From NCBI GenBank assembly GCA_022711755.1, contig JAKLEA010000014.1, positions 78,767 to 142,766 of the forward strand: a DNA stretch of 64,000 nt, written 5' to 3'. The position numbers and the translations under genes are program-made. This document shows positions 17,558-25,166 of the stretch, in pieces (position 1 is the first letter of the stretch; each line of letters opens with the position of its first letter). Source of the DNA: Planctomycetota bacterium (lineage in GTDB: Bacteria > Planctomycetota > Brocadiia > SM23-32 > JAKLEA01). The notes beneath the pieces were generated by a model. It saw nothing but the letters and a program-made list of their open reading frames with translations, searched no databases and was not told the DNA's origin.

Positions 17558-18196
17558 ATGAAGGGATTGCCGCCCAAGAGATTCGACGTTCTATGGTTTA
17601 TAGACGACTATAAGCGCCGGTCCGGCGAAAGCCCGTCTTATGACGTCATAGCCGGGGCGATGGGAACGACCAAGACCACCGTCGCGGAGCATCTGGACGT
17701 TCTTGAAAGCGAAGGCTACATCGTCCGCCAGCCGGGCAGGGCAAGGTCAATCCGCGTCGTCAAACTTCCCCCGCAGACCGTAATGCGCGATCCGATTCTC
17801 AGCGGGTCGGTCCTTGCGGGCAAGTCGCCGATGCCTACCTTGAATGAGCGCGTTGATCTGTTCCGCCTTCTGGGGCACAAGCTGCGCGTGGAGGTTTTGA
17901 TAGTGCGCGGCGATGAGTTGAATCATCTGCATATCGCCGACGGCGACCTGCTTGTCGTGAACCGGGATGCTGAACCGGAAGAGGGGGACCTTGTGGCTGT
18001 AAGGATCGGGCGGGGGCGTCATGCCCTGGCAAGAAAGGGAAAACCGGGAGAACCTCCGCAGTATTGCCACAGCCTGCACGGGGAAATCCCGGAGCGTTAT
18101 GCGGGCGCGGACGAGGTCGCCAGAGTGACAGGCATTATCAGGAGATTCCCGGAGCGAATTTCAGATGTCGTCCGGCCTGAAGAGGGCGGGTTGTAG
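17558..18196 (+). CDS. LexA/S24-family transcriptional repressor lacking the protease dyad
   Basis: A 212-residue protein with LexA layout: winged-helix DNA-binding domain (residues ~5-66, with SPSYDVIAGAMGTTKTTVAEHLDVLESEGYIVR by position) and a C-terminal S24-like domain (~78-200). The Ala-Gly self-cleavage pair is kept (A87-G88 in SVLAGKS). The catalytic Ser, in E. coli LexA within GMSM, falls on E120 (G-D-E-L), and the Lys of VTVKR falls on A158 in RHALARK, so self-cleavage looks lost. The IADGDLLVVN strand after it is well kept. It would bind DNA as a dimer; whether it represses SOS genes is unknown. It sits downstream of the hairpin cluster and its 3' end overlaps dprA by 36 bp on the opposite strand. 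It could also be a repressor in which K160 has taken over. Confidence 0.75.
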   Translation: MKGLPPKRFDVLWFIDDYKRRSGESPSYDVIAGAMGTTKTTVAEHLDVLESEGYIVRQPGRARSIRVVKLPPQTVMRDPILSGSVLAGKSPMPTLNERVDLFRLLGHKLRVEVLIVRGDELNHLHIADGDLLVVNRDAEPEEGDLVAVRIGRGRHALARKGKPGEPPQYCHSLHGEIPERYAGADEVARVTGIIRRFPERISDVVRPEEGGL

Positions 18197-19147
18197 GCGC
18201 GACTGACGGATGGCGGCGATATCGTGCGTGAATTCCATCTGCAGCCTGCCATGAGCAGCGCATACGCGGATCGGCATTGCGCCGCGGCTTATAAGTATCG
18301 TGTTACCGCCGCACTCCCCGAAGGGCGGTGAATAGAGACATGCGCGCACTGCTCTTCCCATCCGGAGCGCTTTGGAGGCTGTGAACATTGTTCCGCCGCG
18401 CGGTTCGGCCTGCACGGCGATGACCATTCTCGATAGCGCCGCGACAGTCGAATTTCTTATGAAAGCCCACCGGGTCATCCAGCCGGAGAACGGCGGCGCG
18501 TGGCTGATGATCAGGGAGTTGCCGGCATCGGCGATTCTCCGGATTTCCGGATGATGAACGAAACAGGCTATCCCGCAGGCCGGCACGAACACGCTGGCCC
18601 CGCCGGATTCGAGCACGGCGAAGTGGGCCGACCTGTCAATGCCGTCGGCGTTTCCGCTTATCACAACACCCTTGTCGGCAGCGACTTGCGCCGATATCGC
18701 TCGCGCGGCGAAGACGGCGCGGGGAGCAGGCTCGCAAGCGCCAATTACGGCGACAAGCGCCCTTCCCAGCAGATCAACATTCCCGCGATAGAAAAGCGCG
18801 CATGGCGCGCCGGCGCCTAGGTCCCGAAGTGATGAAGGATACGAGTCGTCCGTATCAAGAATGACATGAACTCCGCTTGCGCTCAGGAGCGACAATTTCC
18901 TACGCAGGATTGGAATCTCCTGCAACAAACGGCCAAGCCCGGCAGCGGCGGGGAGGCTGACGGAGTCGGCAAGCCATCGCGGGAACGGCCCGCCGGGGCG
19001 CAATATCTCATGCAGCGGCGCGCCGCGCGCGCGGCAGGCAGCCAAAATTCTCCGGTGATTGATGGGGCCGATTTCAGGAACACAGGCAAGCAGAATCCGG
19101 GCGTCGCGGATGGCATCGGCTTCATGCAACGTAGAATAATCAACCAT
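18161..19147 (-). CDS. dprA: DNA-processing protein DprA (Smf)
   Basis: A 328-residue protein with an N-terminal helix-hairpin-helix-like SAM region (DARILLACVPEIGPINHRRILAACR by position), YPSSLRDL, and the Rossmann-like DprA core: ALVAVIGAC, VVISGNADGIDRSAHFAVLESGG, FIRNSTVAALSRMVIAVQ and GGTMFTASKALRMGRAVRA by position. The usual IGSR, SG(M/L)AxGID and RNR motifs are slightly altered (IGAC, RNS). DprA loads RecA on incoming single-stranded DNA in natural transformation. There is no clear C-terminal winged-helix domain. The coding region ends inside the LexA-like gene. A promoter lies so close that the message may be leaderless. Confidence 0.87.
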   Translation of the reverse strand: MVDYSTLHEADAIRDARILLACVPEIGPINHRRILAACRARGAPLHEILRPGGPFPRWLADSVSLPAAAGLGRLLQEIPILRRKLSLLSASGVHVILDTDDSYPSSLRDLGAGAPCALFYRGNVDLLGRALVAVIGACEPAPRAVFAARAISAQVAADKGVVISGNADGIDRSAHFAVLESGGASVFVPACGIACFVHHPEIRRIADAGNSLIISHAPPFSGWMTRWAFIRNSTVAALSRMVIAVQAEPRGGTMFTASKALRMGRAVRACLYSPPFGECGGNTILISRGAMPIRVCAAHGRLQMEFTHDIAAIRQSRLQPALFRPDDI

Positions 19148-19154
19148 TATCGTT

Positions 19155-19183
19155 AGTATAACATCTTATCAGTCATGTTGCAA
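19155..19183 (-). promoter_or_regulatory. Sigma-70-like promoter of dprA
   Basis: On the minus strand TTGCAA (complement of 19178-19183) and TATACT (complement of 19155-19160) are exactly 17 bp apart. The -10 box ends 7 bases before the dprA ATG at 19147, so transcription would start at or next to the initiation codon. Confidence 0.7.
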
Positions 19184-19300
19184 GTCTTGCGCCGCTGCCT
19201 GCGGCGGTATATTCTGAGAATACAACGGACGAAATTGAGCCACAGATAAACGCGGATGGACACAGATGATGTTTTGGATGACCATTAAAGGAGCGAGACA

Positions 19301-19657
19301 GTGCCAACGGTGAGAAAGACGGCGGAAGTTGAAGCGAAGACGGTCGGGCCGGAGGCTCCGGGCGTGACGATGCGCGTCCTGATCGGGCCTGAACAGGGGG
19401 CGCCGAACTTCGTCATGCGGCGCTTCGAGGTCGCGGAGGGCGGTTCGACCCCGTTCCATGCCCACCCGTGGGAGCATGAGGTCTACGTAGTTTCCGGGAC
19501 GGGCGCGGTCGCGGGGGAGAATTCGCGGCAGGCTCTTGAAGGCGGCGACTCGGTATTCGTTCCCGGCGGGGAGAAGCACAACTTCGTGAACATGGGGAAA
19601 CAGCCTTTCGTGTTCCTCTGCGTCATACCCGGGGAACAGAGCTGCAAGAGAGGCTGA
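19301..19657 (+). CDS. Cupin domain protein
   Basis: A 118-residue single-domain cupin. The GTG start is supported by AAAGGAG 8 bases upstream. Cupin motif 1 is TPFHAHPWEHEVYVVSGTG (metal ligands H, H, E) and motif 2 is GDSVFVPGGEKHNFVNMG with the last His. Such small cytoplasmic proteins bind a metal and act as isomerases, dioxygenases or sugar-binding regulators; the specific role cannot be told. It is monocistronic, between dprA (divergent) and the archease operon (convergent). Confidence 0.85.
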   Translation: MPTVRKTAEVEAKTVGPEAPGVTMRVLIGPEQGAPNFVMRRFEVAEGGSTPFHAHPWEHEVYVVSGTGAVAGENSRQALEGGDSVFVPGGEKHNFVNMGKQPFVFLCVIPGEQSCKRG

Positions 19658-19687
19658 AATACGTAATGGGTAACTAAAGGGCGCGCC

Positions 19688-19735
19688 TCTTTGGAGTGCG
19701 CAAGCTTGCTTGCGCCTTGTCGTTGCACAAGCTTG
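19688..19735 (-). repeat. Dispersed intergenic hairpin repeat, copy B
   Basis: Read on the minus strand it runs AAGCTTGTGCAACGACAAGG then a GCGCAAGCAAGCTTGCGC hairpin and ACTCCAAAG. This aligns with AAGCTGCGGCTAACGGTAAGG...GCACTCCAAGG at 44105-44155. A further inverted repeat (GCGTCTGC/GCAGACG) follows at 19742-19761. Confidence 0.6.
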
Positions 19736-19796
19736 CTTGTGCGCGTCTGCAGGCGCAGACGACCGCTCCAAATCACGGCCACGCGCCTGGTTGAGG

Positions 19797-20213
19797 CTAT
19801 ACGTCCAGGACAACCGTTGTCTCCCAGATCCCGCCGCGCTGAATGATTGCCGCGTTATGCCACGTGACGGCCTTCGCCACGTTTCGCAGCTCGTGGCGGC
19901 TCGGGTCATATTCCTCCCCCTCGGCAAGCGCGGCAAGTTCCGTGTCGGAAAATGTTTCAACCTGTATCCGGCTGAAAATAAGTCGGCGCGTTTCGAATAT
20001 GAAGAGCAGTTCATCAAGCAGGGCGATGAGCAATTCGCCCGGATCGCTGCCGGTGACTGTGATTCTTTCCTGAATGGCCGGACGCGCGCCGGATGTGTCA
20101 ACGAGTATGTCCTCCAGGGCGAAGGCCGCATTCTCGTAAAGCCCGCGCAGCGAATCAGTTCTGACCCGGAAGGCAATATCGGCGGTATGCGGAAGGAGTT
20201 CGTATCGCATCAT
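19797..20213 (-). CDS. Archease family protein
   Basis: A 138-residue protein starting MMRYELLPHTADIAFRV; LPHTADIAF corresponds to the conserved DHTADxG region of archeases, and LLIALLDELLFIFETRR and KAVTWHNAAI are further family segments. Archease assists guanylylation and turnover of the RNA ligase RtcB in the repair or splicing of broken RNA ends. No rtcB gene is in this window, which leaves the partner elsewhere or the function altered. It is the last gene of the minus-strand operon, overlapping the nagA stop by 4 bp. Confidence 0.87.
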   Translation of the reverse strand: MMRYELLPHTADIAFRVRTDSLRGLYENAAFALEDILVDTSGARPAIQERITVTGSDPGELLIALLDELLFIFETRRLIFSRIQVETFSDTELAALAEGEEYDPSRHELRNVAKAVTWHNAAIIQRGGIWETTVVLDV

Positions 20214-21397
20214 GCGAGTTCCGGGGCGCGGTAGACAATCCGGCCCGCGACCATTGTCATGACCACCCGATATTCATCGCCCGGAATAAAGGCTGTGAGA
20301 TCGGCGTCGTATCCCGGCTGGATTCGGCCCTTGCGTCCGGACATACCAAGCAGGGCCGCCGGGGTTTCCGAGGCCATGCGCAATGCGTCGGGCAGGGCGG
20401 CCTTCCCGAAACGAACCATGCCGCGGACGGCCCTGTCCATCGTAAGCGCGCTGCCGTAAAGCCCGCCGTCAGAGTTGCGCGCCCCGTCGCCTTCGCGGAT
20501 TGTGATTTGAGCGCCGTCGGGAAGGCGATAAGCGCCGGAGGGAAGGCCTGCGCCCGTCATGCTGTCAGTGACGAGGACGATGCGTTCCGGCCCCTTGCAG
20601 CGCAGGCATATCCGGAGCCACGTCGGCGGGACGTGAACGCCGTCCGAAATTATCTCCGCGAATATCCGGTCATCCGCCAGTATGGTTTCCACAATGCCGA
20701 CCGGATACACGCCCGGCTCGGTCGTCCGCCCCTGTTCATAGACGTCGAAAAGGTGCGTGGCGAGCGACGCGCCGGCGTCTGTTGCGGAGTTCAACTGCAT
20801 GATGTCGCAACGCGTATGCGTGACGGCGACGACGATTCCCCTCGCTGTCAGATTCCGGATGTTACCGGGGGCGCGAATGAGTTCAGGAGACAGCCCGATA
20901 ATGCGTATGCCGCCGCCGCCCGCCTCCATGATGCGTTCACGGAGATCGTCTTCCATGCTTTGCCGCAGGAACCGATCATTCATCCCGCCACGCGCGGCCA
21001 GCCAGGGGCCTTCAAGGTAAATGCCCGGGCAGCCTGCTCCCGGCAGATCGGCGCGCATTTCTTGTCGAATGCGGCGGATGGTCGCCAGAAATGCCTCCGC
21101 CTCGCGCGGTATCAGGGTCGGCAGGAAGGACGTGACGCCATGCCGGGCCTCCACAAGGCTGTATTCCGCAAGCGGCGCGTCTGCGGCGTATAATCTTTCG
21201 ATGCCGTGCGTGTGAAGGTCAATGAGGCCGGGCGAGAGCACCGCCCCGTTCAGGTCAACGCTGATTCCGTCCGGAGCATCGGAGTGGGGGCCGACGTATG
21301 TTATCTTTCCGGCGCGAACCGCGACGTCCGGATTGCGCAGCCGCCGGCCTTGCAGGACCCGCGCATTGGTCAGGATAACGGTTTTCCCGTCGGGCAT
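20210..21397 (-). CDS. nagA: N-acetylglucosamine-6-phosphate deacetylase
   Basis: A 395-residue amidohydrolase. Family landmarks are LSPGLIDLHTHGIERL (first metal motif region), YLEGPWLAARGG with the metal-ligand Glu, VTHTRCD and THLFDV with the metal-ligand His residues, and LVTDSMTGAGLPSGAY with the catalytic Asp. It removes the acetyl group from GlcNAc-6-phosphate in amino-sugar or cell-wall recycling. The usual GA(T)H after EGP is GMN here and GATHATH is GASLATH, so it is a somewhat divergent member. No nagB is next to it. It starts 9 bp after the helicase stop in a five-gene operon. Confidence 0.88.
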   Translation of the reverse strand: MPDGKTVILTNARVLQGRRLRNPDVAVRAGKITYVGPHSDAPDGISVDLNGAVLSPGLIDLHTHGIERLYAADAPLAEYSLVEARHGVTSFLPTLIPREAEAFLATIRRIRQEMRADLPGAGCPGIYLEGPWLAARGGMNDRFLRQSMEDDLRERIMEAGGGGIRIIGLSPELIRAPGNIRNLTARGIVVAVTHTRCDIMQLNSATDAGASLATHLFDVYEQGRTTEPGVYPVGIVETILADDRIFAEIISDGVHVPPTWLRICLRCKGPERIVLVTDSMTGAGLPSGAYRLPDGAQITIREGDGARNSDGGLYGSALTMDRAVRGMVRFGKAALPDALRMASETPAALLGMSGRKGRIQPGYDADLTAFIPGDEYRVVMTMVAGRIVYRAPELA

Positions 21398-21406
21398 GTG
21401 AGCGCC

Positions 21407-23845
21407 TCAACCCAGCCGTTTTCTAAGCCGCCGCTCCAGTCCCGGGGGGAGGGGTTTGCCGCGCGGCTTCTCCGCCGATTCGGCGGGGGGGGCGATGTCG
21501 CGCCTTTTTCGGATCAGCGGCTTCGGTTCATAAGGTTCCAGGCCGAGGAGTTCGTGCAGGATGACGAGCGCGGCCTCCTTGTCCGGAATCCGCCCCTTGG
21601 TTGTCGCGTCAACGTCCGCGCGGGAATAGACGGGCATCGGCGCGCCGACACAAGACGGGCATCCGTCCGGGCAGTCGCAGCCGTGAGCCAGGTCGCATCC
21701 GGCCTTTAATATCTTCTCGATCAATTCAAAGCTCTTGGCGGCGAAGCCCATGCCGTCGGGATACTTGTCATAGATGTAGGCGCCTATCCGCCCGAAGCTT
21801 GCCGAGCTGACCGTCGCGCCGACGTCCATCGCGTCGCACATGACGAACAACGGCGCGACCGACGCGATCAGGTTCGCCACGCCGGTCATGCCCTCGACGG
21901 CCACGCGCCCGTGGGCGTCCACCTTGCGCAGCGTATCGTTCGACGGCATCACCCACGTGCCTGTCGTGTTGAGCGTCTGGACGGGCAGGTCAAGGTTCTC
22001 ATAACCGATGCTGTCGCGCGTGCCGAACTTGATCTTCTTGAACATGTAAATGGCCGTGTTGACCTCGACCGGGCCGAAGCCGCAATCGCCGTCGGCGCAG
22101 AGCTTGCGCTCCTGCTCGATGTCCTCGACGCGGATGCGCGATTCGGACATCGCCTGCGTGTAGTAATCCAGGTCCTGCCGCTCGACGAAGGCCATCTTCT
22201 TCTCGGTGTCGAGGGCTTTGACGTGATAGGTCTCCGCCTCATGGATATAGACGGCATGGTTGTGGACCTGGCTGAAGGCGGAATACTCGTCCATCGTTCC
22301 GATGACGCGCCCGTTTTCCCCCGCCTCCATTATGACGTAGACGGCGTCGGTGACGTTGCGAAGGTTGACCTCGGACGCCGGGAAGCCGCTGCCCTTCCAG
22401 TGGTATCTGTCCCGGATGGTCCGGACCTGGTTGCCCTCTTCGAGGAGTTCCATCAGGGAGGGCGCATATTCTCCGAAAAGCTGTATCTCCTCATACCGCA
22501 GGGGCAATTCGTTGACGGCGGAGCGCAGGTGGCCCAGGACTATGAACGCGTTGTCCGGGTTGATGACGGCGTTTTCCGGGGGGGAGCCGAAGAAATATTC
22601 CGGGTGCTCCATCAGGTATTGGTCAATCGGATCGTTTTCCGCCAGGAGGATGACGAGGGACTGTTCCTCGCCGCGCCCGGCGCGCCCGGCCTGCTGCCAC
22701 GTGCTGGCGATCGTTCCGGGGTAGCCGACGATGAGGCATGCGTCCAGAGTGCCGATGTCAATGCCGAGTTCAAGCGCGTTGGTGCTGGCGACGGCCAGGA
22801 GGTCGCCCTCGGAGAGGCGGCGCTCTATCTCGCGGCGCTCCTCTGGAAGGTAGCCGCCGCGATAGGCGTGAACGGAGCGGGCAAGGCGGGGGCTGACGTG
22901 GAGAAGGTTCTCCTGCGTCGCCTTGAAGAGCAGTTCCGCGCCGCGCCGCGTTCTGGCAAAGGCGATAGTCTGGATCATCTCCGTCACCAGCAGCGTCATC
23001 AGGTCAACGCCCTCGGTGTAGGGGCTTCTGCGTTCTTCGAGGTTGACGCCGTGGCGCGGGGGATTCCAGAGGGCGAAGATTCTGGGACCGTGCGGGGAGG
23101 AGTCCTCGGCAACCAGCTCCGCCGGCAGGCCCAGGAGCGTCTCGGCGTGATCCTTCGGATTGGCGATTGTGGCGGAGCAGCAGACGAAGCGCGGGCTGGA
23201 GCCGTAATGCGCGCAGACGCGCTTGAGCCTGCGCAGGACGTTGGCGACGTTGCTGCCGAATACGCCACGATAGGTGTGAATCTCATCGAGGACGACGTAT
23301 TTCAGGTTGGTGAAAAATCGCCCCCAGCGGCTGTGATTGGGCAGTATGCCCTGGTGGAGCATGTCCGGATTGGTGAGGATGAAGTTGCCCTCGTCGCGCA
23401 GCTTGCGGCGCAGGTCGGTCGGGGTGTCGCCGTCGTAGGTTCCTGCGCTGAAGTCCAGCGATTCGTCCGCGTTCTGGAAGGTCCGCAACGCGCGGAGCTG
23501 GTCCTGCGCGAGGGCCTTCGTGGGGTAGATCATGAGGGCCGTCGTCTTCTGCTCCGCGCTGTAGCTTTCCAGTATCGGCAGCAGGTAGCAGAGGGTCTTG
23601 CCGCTGGCCGTGGGGGTGACGATGACGGCGTTCTTTCCGGCGCGGACATGCGCGACGGCGGAGACCTGATGCTTGTACAGGCGGGCGATGCCGTTGGAAG
23701 CGAGGACTGCGGCCAAGGGGGCGGGAAGAGGGGGATCCAGGTCGCCGAAGGCGGCCTCCCGGGCGGGGATTTCGCGGACGTGGACGATCTGCCCGCGATA
23801 CTCGCGCCGGGTTTGAAGGTGGTCTATGAACCTGTAGGCGTCCAT
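21407..23845 (-). CDS. DEAD/DEAH-box helicase with C-terminal DUF1998 (MrfA/YprA-like)
   Basis: An 812-residue superfamily 2 helicase: Q/motif I VTPTASGKTLCYLLP, motif Ia MIYPTKALAQDQ, motif II VVLDEIHTY, motif III CCSATI, and motif VI-like QQAGRAGRGEE (helicase C domain to about residue 430). The C-terminal DUF1998 region ends in CDLAHGCDCPDGCPSC, a four-Cys zinc-binding cluster. This is the layout of Bacillus MrfA (mitomycin repair) and of Hrq1-like helicases; the likely role is 3'-5' unwinding in damaged-DNA repair. It lies between the phosphatase and nagA genes. The length and start are those of the family. Confidence 0.9.
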   Translation of the reverse strand: MDAYRFIDHLQTRREYRGQIVHVREIPAREAAFGDLDPPLPAPLAAVLASNGIARLYKHQVSAVAHVRAGKNAVIVTPTASGKTLCYLLPILESYSAEQKTTALMIYPTKALAQDQLRALRTFQNADESLDFSAGTYDGDTPTDLRRKLRDEGNFILTNPDMLHQGILPNHSRWGRFFTNLKYVVLDEIHTYRGVFGSNVANVLRRLKRVCAHYGSSPRFVCCSATIANPKDHAETLLGLPAELVAEDSSPHGPRIFALWNPPRHGVNLEERRSPYTEGVDLMTLLVTEMIQTIAFARTRRGAELLFKATQENLLHVSPRLARSVHAYRGGYLPEERREIERRLSEGDLLAVASTNALELGIDIGTLDACLIVGYPGTIASTWQQAGRAGRGEEQSLVILLAENDPIDQYLMEHPEYFFGSPPENAVINPDNAFIVLGHLRSAVNELPLRYEEIQLFGEYAPSLMELLEEGNQVRTIRDRYHWKGSGFPASEVNLRNVTDAVYVIMEAGENGRVIGTMDEYSAFSQVHNHAVYIHEAETYHVKALDTEKKMAFVERQDLDYYTQAMSESRIRVEDIEQERKLCADGDCGFGPVEVNTAIYMFKKIKFGTRDSIGYENLDLPVQTLNTTGTWVMPSNDTLRKVDAHGRVAVEGMTGVANLIASVAPLFVMCDAMDVGATVSSASFGRIGAYIYDKYPDGMGFAAKSFELIEKILKAGCDLAHGCDCPDGCPSCVGAPMPVYSRADVDATTKGRIPDKEAALVILHELLGLEPYEPKPLIRKRRDIAPPAESAEKPRGKPLPPGLERRLRKRLG

Positions 23846-23863
23846 CGCGTCGCGACGCGCATT

Positions 23864-24319
23864 TCAGCGTCCGGCAAAGCGCCGGGCTGCGAAAGCGCGG
23901 ATTGCGTCCTCCTGCCGGGAGGTTTCGATGCTGCCGGGACGCCTTGCGCGGACCTCGTTTATCGCGTCGTCCGCCTCGCTGCCCGCGTAGACCAGGTAGC
24001 AGGCCAGCATGGTTCCGGTGCGTCCGTAGCCGGCGGCGCAATGCACGGCGACCTTCTCGTTGCGCGAAAGCGCCTCGTCAACGAAGGCGACAAAGGCGTC
24101 AATCTGTTCCTGACTCGGGGCCTCGAAATCGGGGATTGGAAGATGAAGGTAATGGAAGGCGAACTCATCCAAAAGGGTCTTGGAGAGCGGGGTCTCGGTC
24201 AGGGACACGATGGCGGAGATAGCCTGGTCCCTGAGGAATTCCAGGTCGTTGACGCCCTTTCCGGGCCTGGACATGCCGGCGAGCCGGTTGTCCAGAAGCC
24301 AGCCGAAATTCGGAATCAT
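23864..24319 (-). CDS. Dual-specificity protein phosphatase family protein
   Basis: A 151-residue protein beginning MIPNFGWLLDNRLAGMSRPG. Start 24319 is chosen because the upstream extension lies inside maf and is arginine-rich, and this ATG overlaps the maf stop by 4 bp. The phosphatase loop is VHCAAGYGRTGTML (HCx5R) near residue 95, with an aspartate loop in LPIPDFEAP. The protein resembles the small DSP/PTP group found in bacteria and archaea, acting on phosphoproteins or possibly other phosphate esters. It is second in the maf operon; the substrate is unknown, though a Ser/Thr kinase gene lies on the other side of maf. Confidence 0.87.
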   Translation of the reverse strand: MIPNFGWLLDNRLAGMSRPGKGVNDLEFLRDQAISAIVSLTETPLSKTLLDEFAFHYLHLPIPDFEAPSQEQIDAFVAFVDEALSRNEKVAVHCAAGYGRTGTMLACYLVYAGSEADDAINEVRARRPGSIETSRQEDAIRAFAARRFAGR

Positions 24320-24948
24320 GCGATGCCGTTCTCCGCGATCCGGGCCGGGGCGAACCCCGCCTTTAGCAGGAATTCCGCGGCAAGGCCCAGCGGAAGCCCC
24401 ACGACGTTTGAGAAACTGCCCTCGATCCTGGCGACGAAACGGTCGGCCGTTTCCTGTATGGCGTATGCGCCGGCCTTGCCGTCGGCCTCGCCGCTTTCGA
24501 CGTATGTGGAAATTTCCGCCTCGGACATGGGGCGCATCCAAATCCTGGTCTCCGCGCTCCCCGCAAGCTCCAAACCGGAATTCCTATATATCAGAGCGAG
24601 GCCTGTGATTACAAGATGCGCGTTGCGGGATAGTGCGCGAAGAATCTCCCGCGCGTCCTGGCGGTCTCGCGGCTTGCCGATAATGCGTCCGTTGAGCCAG
24701 ACCACAGTGTCCGCGCCCATGACCGCGCAATGGGGGCGGGCGTCGGCCACGACCCGCGCCTTCGCCAGGGCAAGCGCGCGGGGTATGAAATGGGCGTCGT
24801 TCGCCGCATCGGCTTCCCCCGCGGCGCGATCTATGACGGCCTGCTCGTCAACGTCGGCGGGGACTATGTCGAAAGGGATTCCAAGTCGGGCCAGAAGGAC
24901 GCGGCGGCGCTCCGACGCGGAGGCGAGAATAAGTTTCGGGGTTGACAT
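24316..24948 (-). CDS. maf: Maf family nucleotide pyrophosphatase
   Basis: A 210-residue protein starting MSTPKLILASASERRRVLLARLG, the Maf signature with the SxxR substrate loop. ALAKARVVAD, MGADTVVWLNGRIIGKPRD (catalytic Asp in GADT) and GKAGAYAIQETADRFV (QGxxA-like region, here Y-A-I-Q) follow. Maf proteins hydrolyse dTTP/UTP or modified nucleotides in the cytoplasm, as house-cleaning enzymes. It is the first gene of maf-DSP-helicase-nagA-archease. Confidence 0.93.
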   Translation of the reverse strand: MSTPKLILASASERRRVLLARLGIPFDIVPADVDEQAVIDRAAGEADAANDAHFIPRALALAKARVVADARPHCAVMGADTVVWLNGRIIGKPRDRQDAREILRALSRNAHLVITGLALIYRNSGLELAGSAETRIWMRPMSEAEISTYVESGEADGKAGAYAIQETADRFVARIEGSFSNVVGLPLGLAAEFLLKAGFAPARIAENGIA

Positions 24949-25166
24949 GGCGGATATGATACAGAGCGGGAGAGGGTTTTCCAGCCGCAGGTCGGAAGCC
25001 TGCGCATTTTCCGTCGCCGCATTCGTCCATCCTCGATGCCTGCGTTTGTCCGTGTCGGTCCATGTTGTCGTCCCGGAGAAAATCTTTGCATTCGTGTTTC
25101 ATTGTATATAAAATTCCTTCCCTATGAGGTGATGGCGAGATTACCGGCAGAGAGAGTCGTTGGTTC

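Noticed and set aside
21911..25111. A 1066-codon open frame on the plus strand opposite the helicase, phosphatase and maf genes
   Set aside because: It is antisense to three clear genes and its composition is that of a GC-rich shadow frame; no domain was recognisable.
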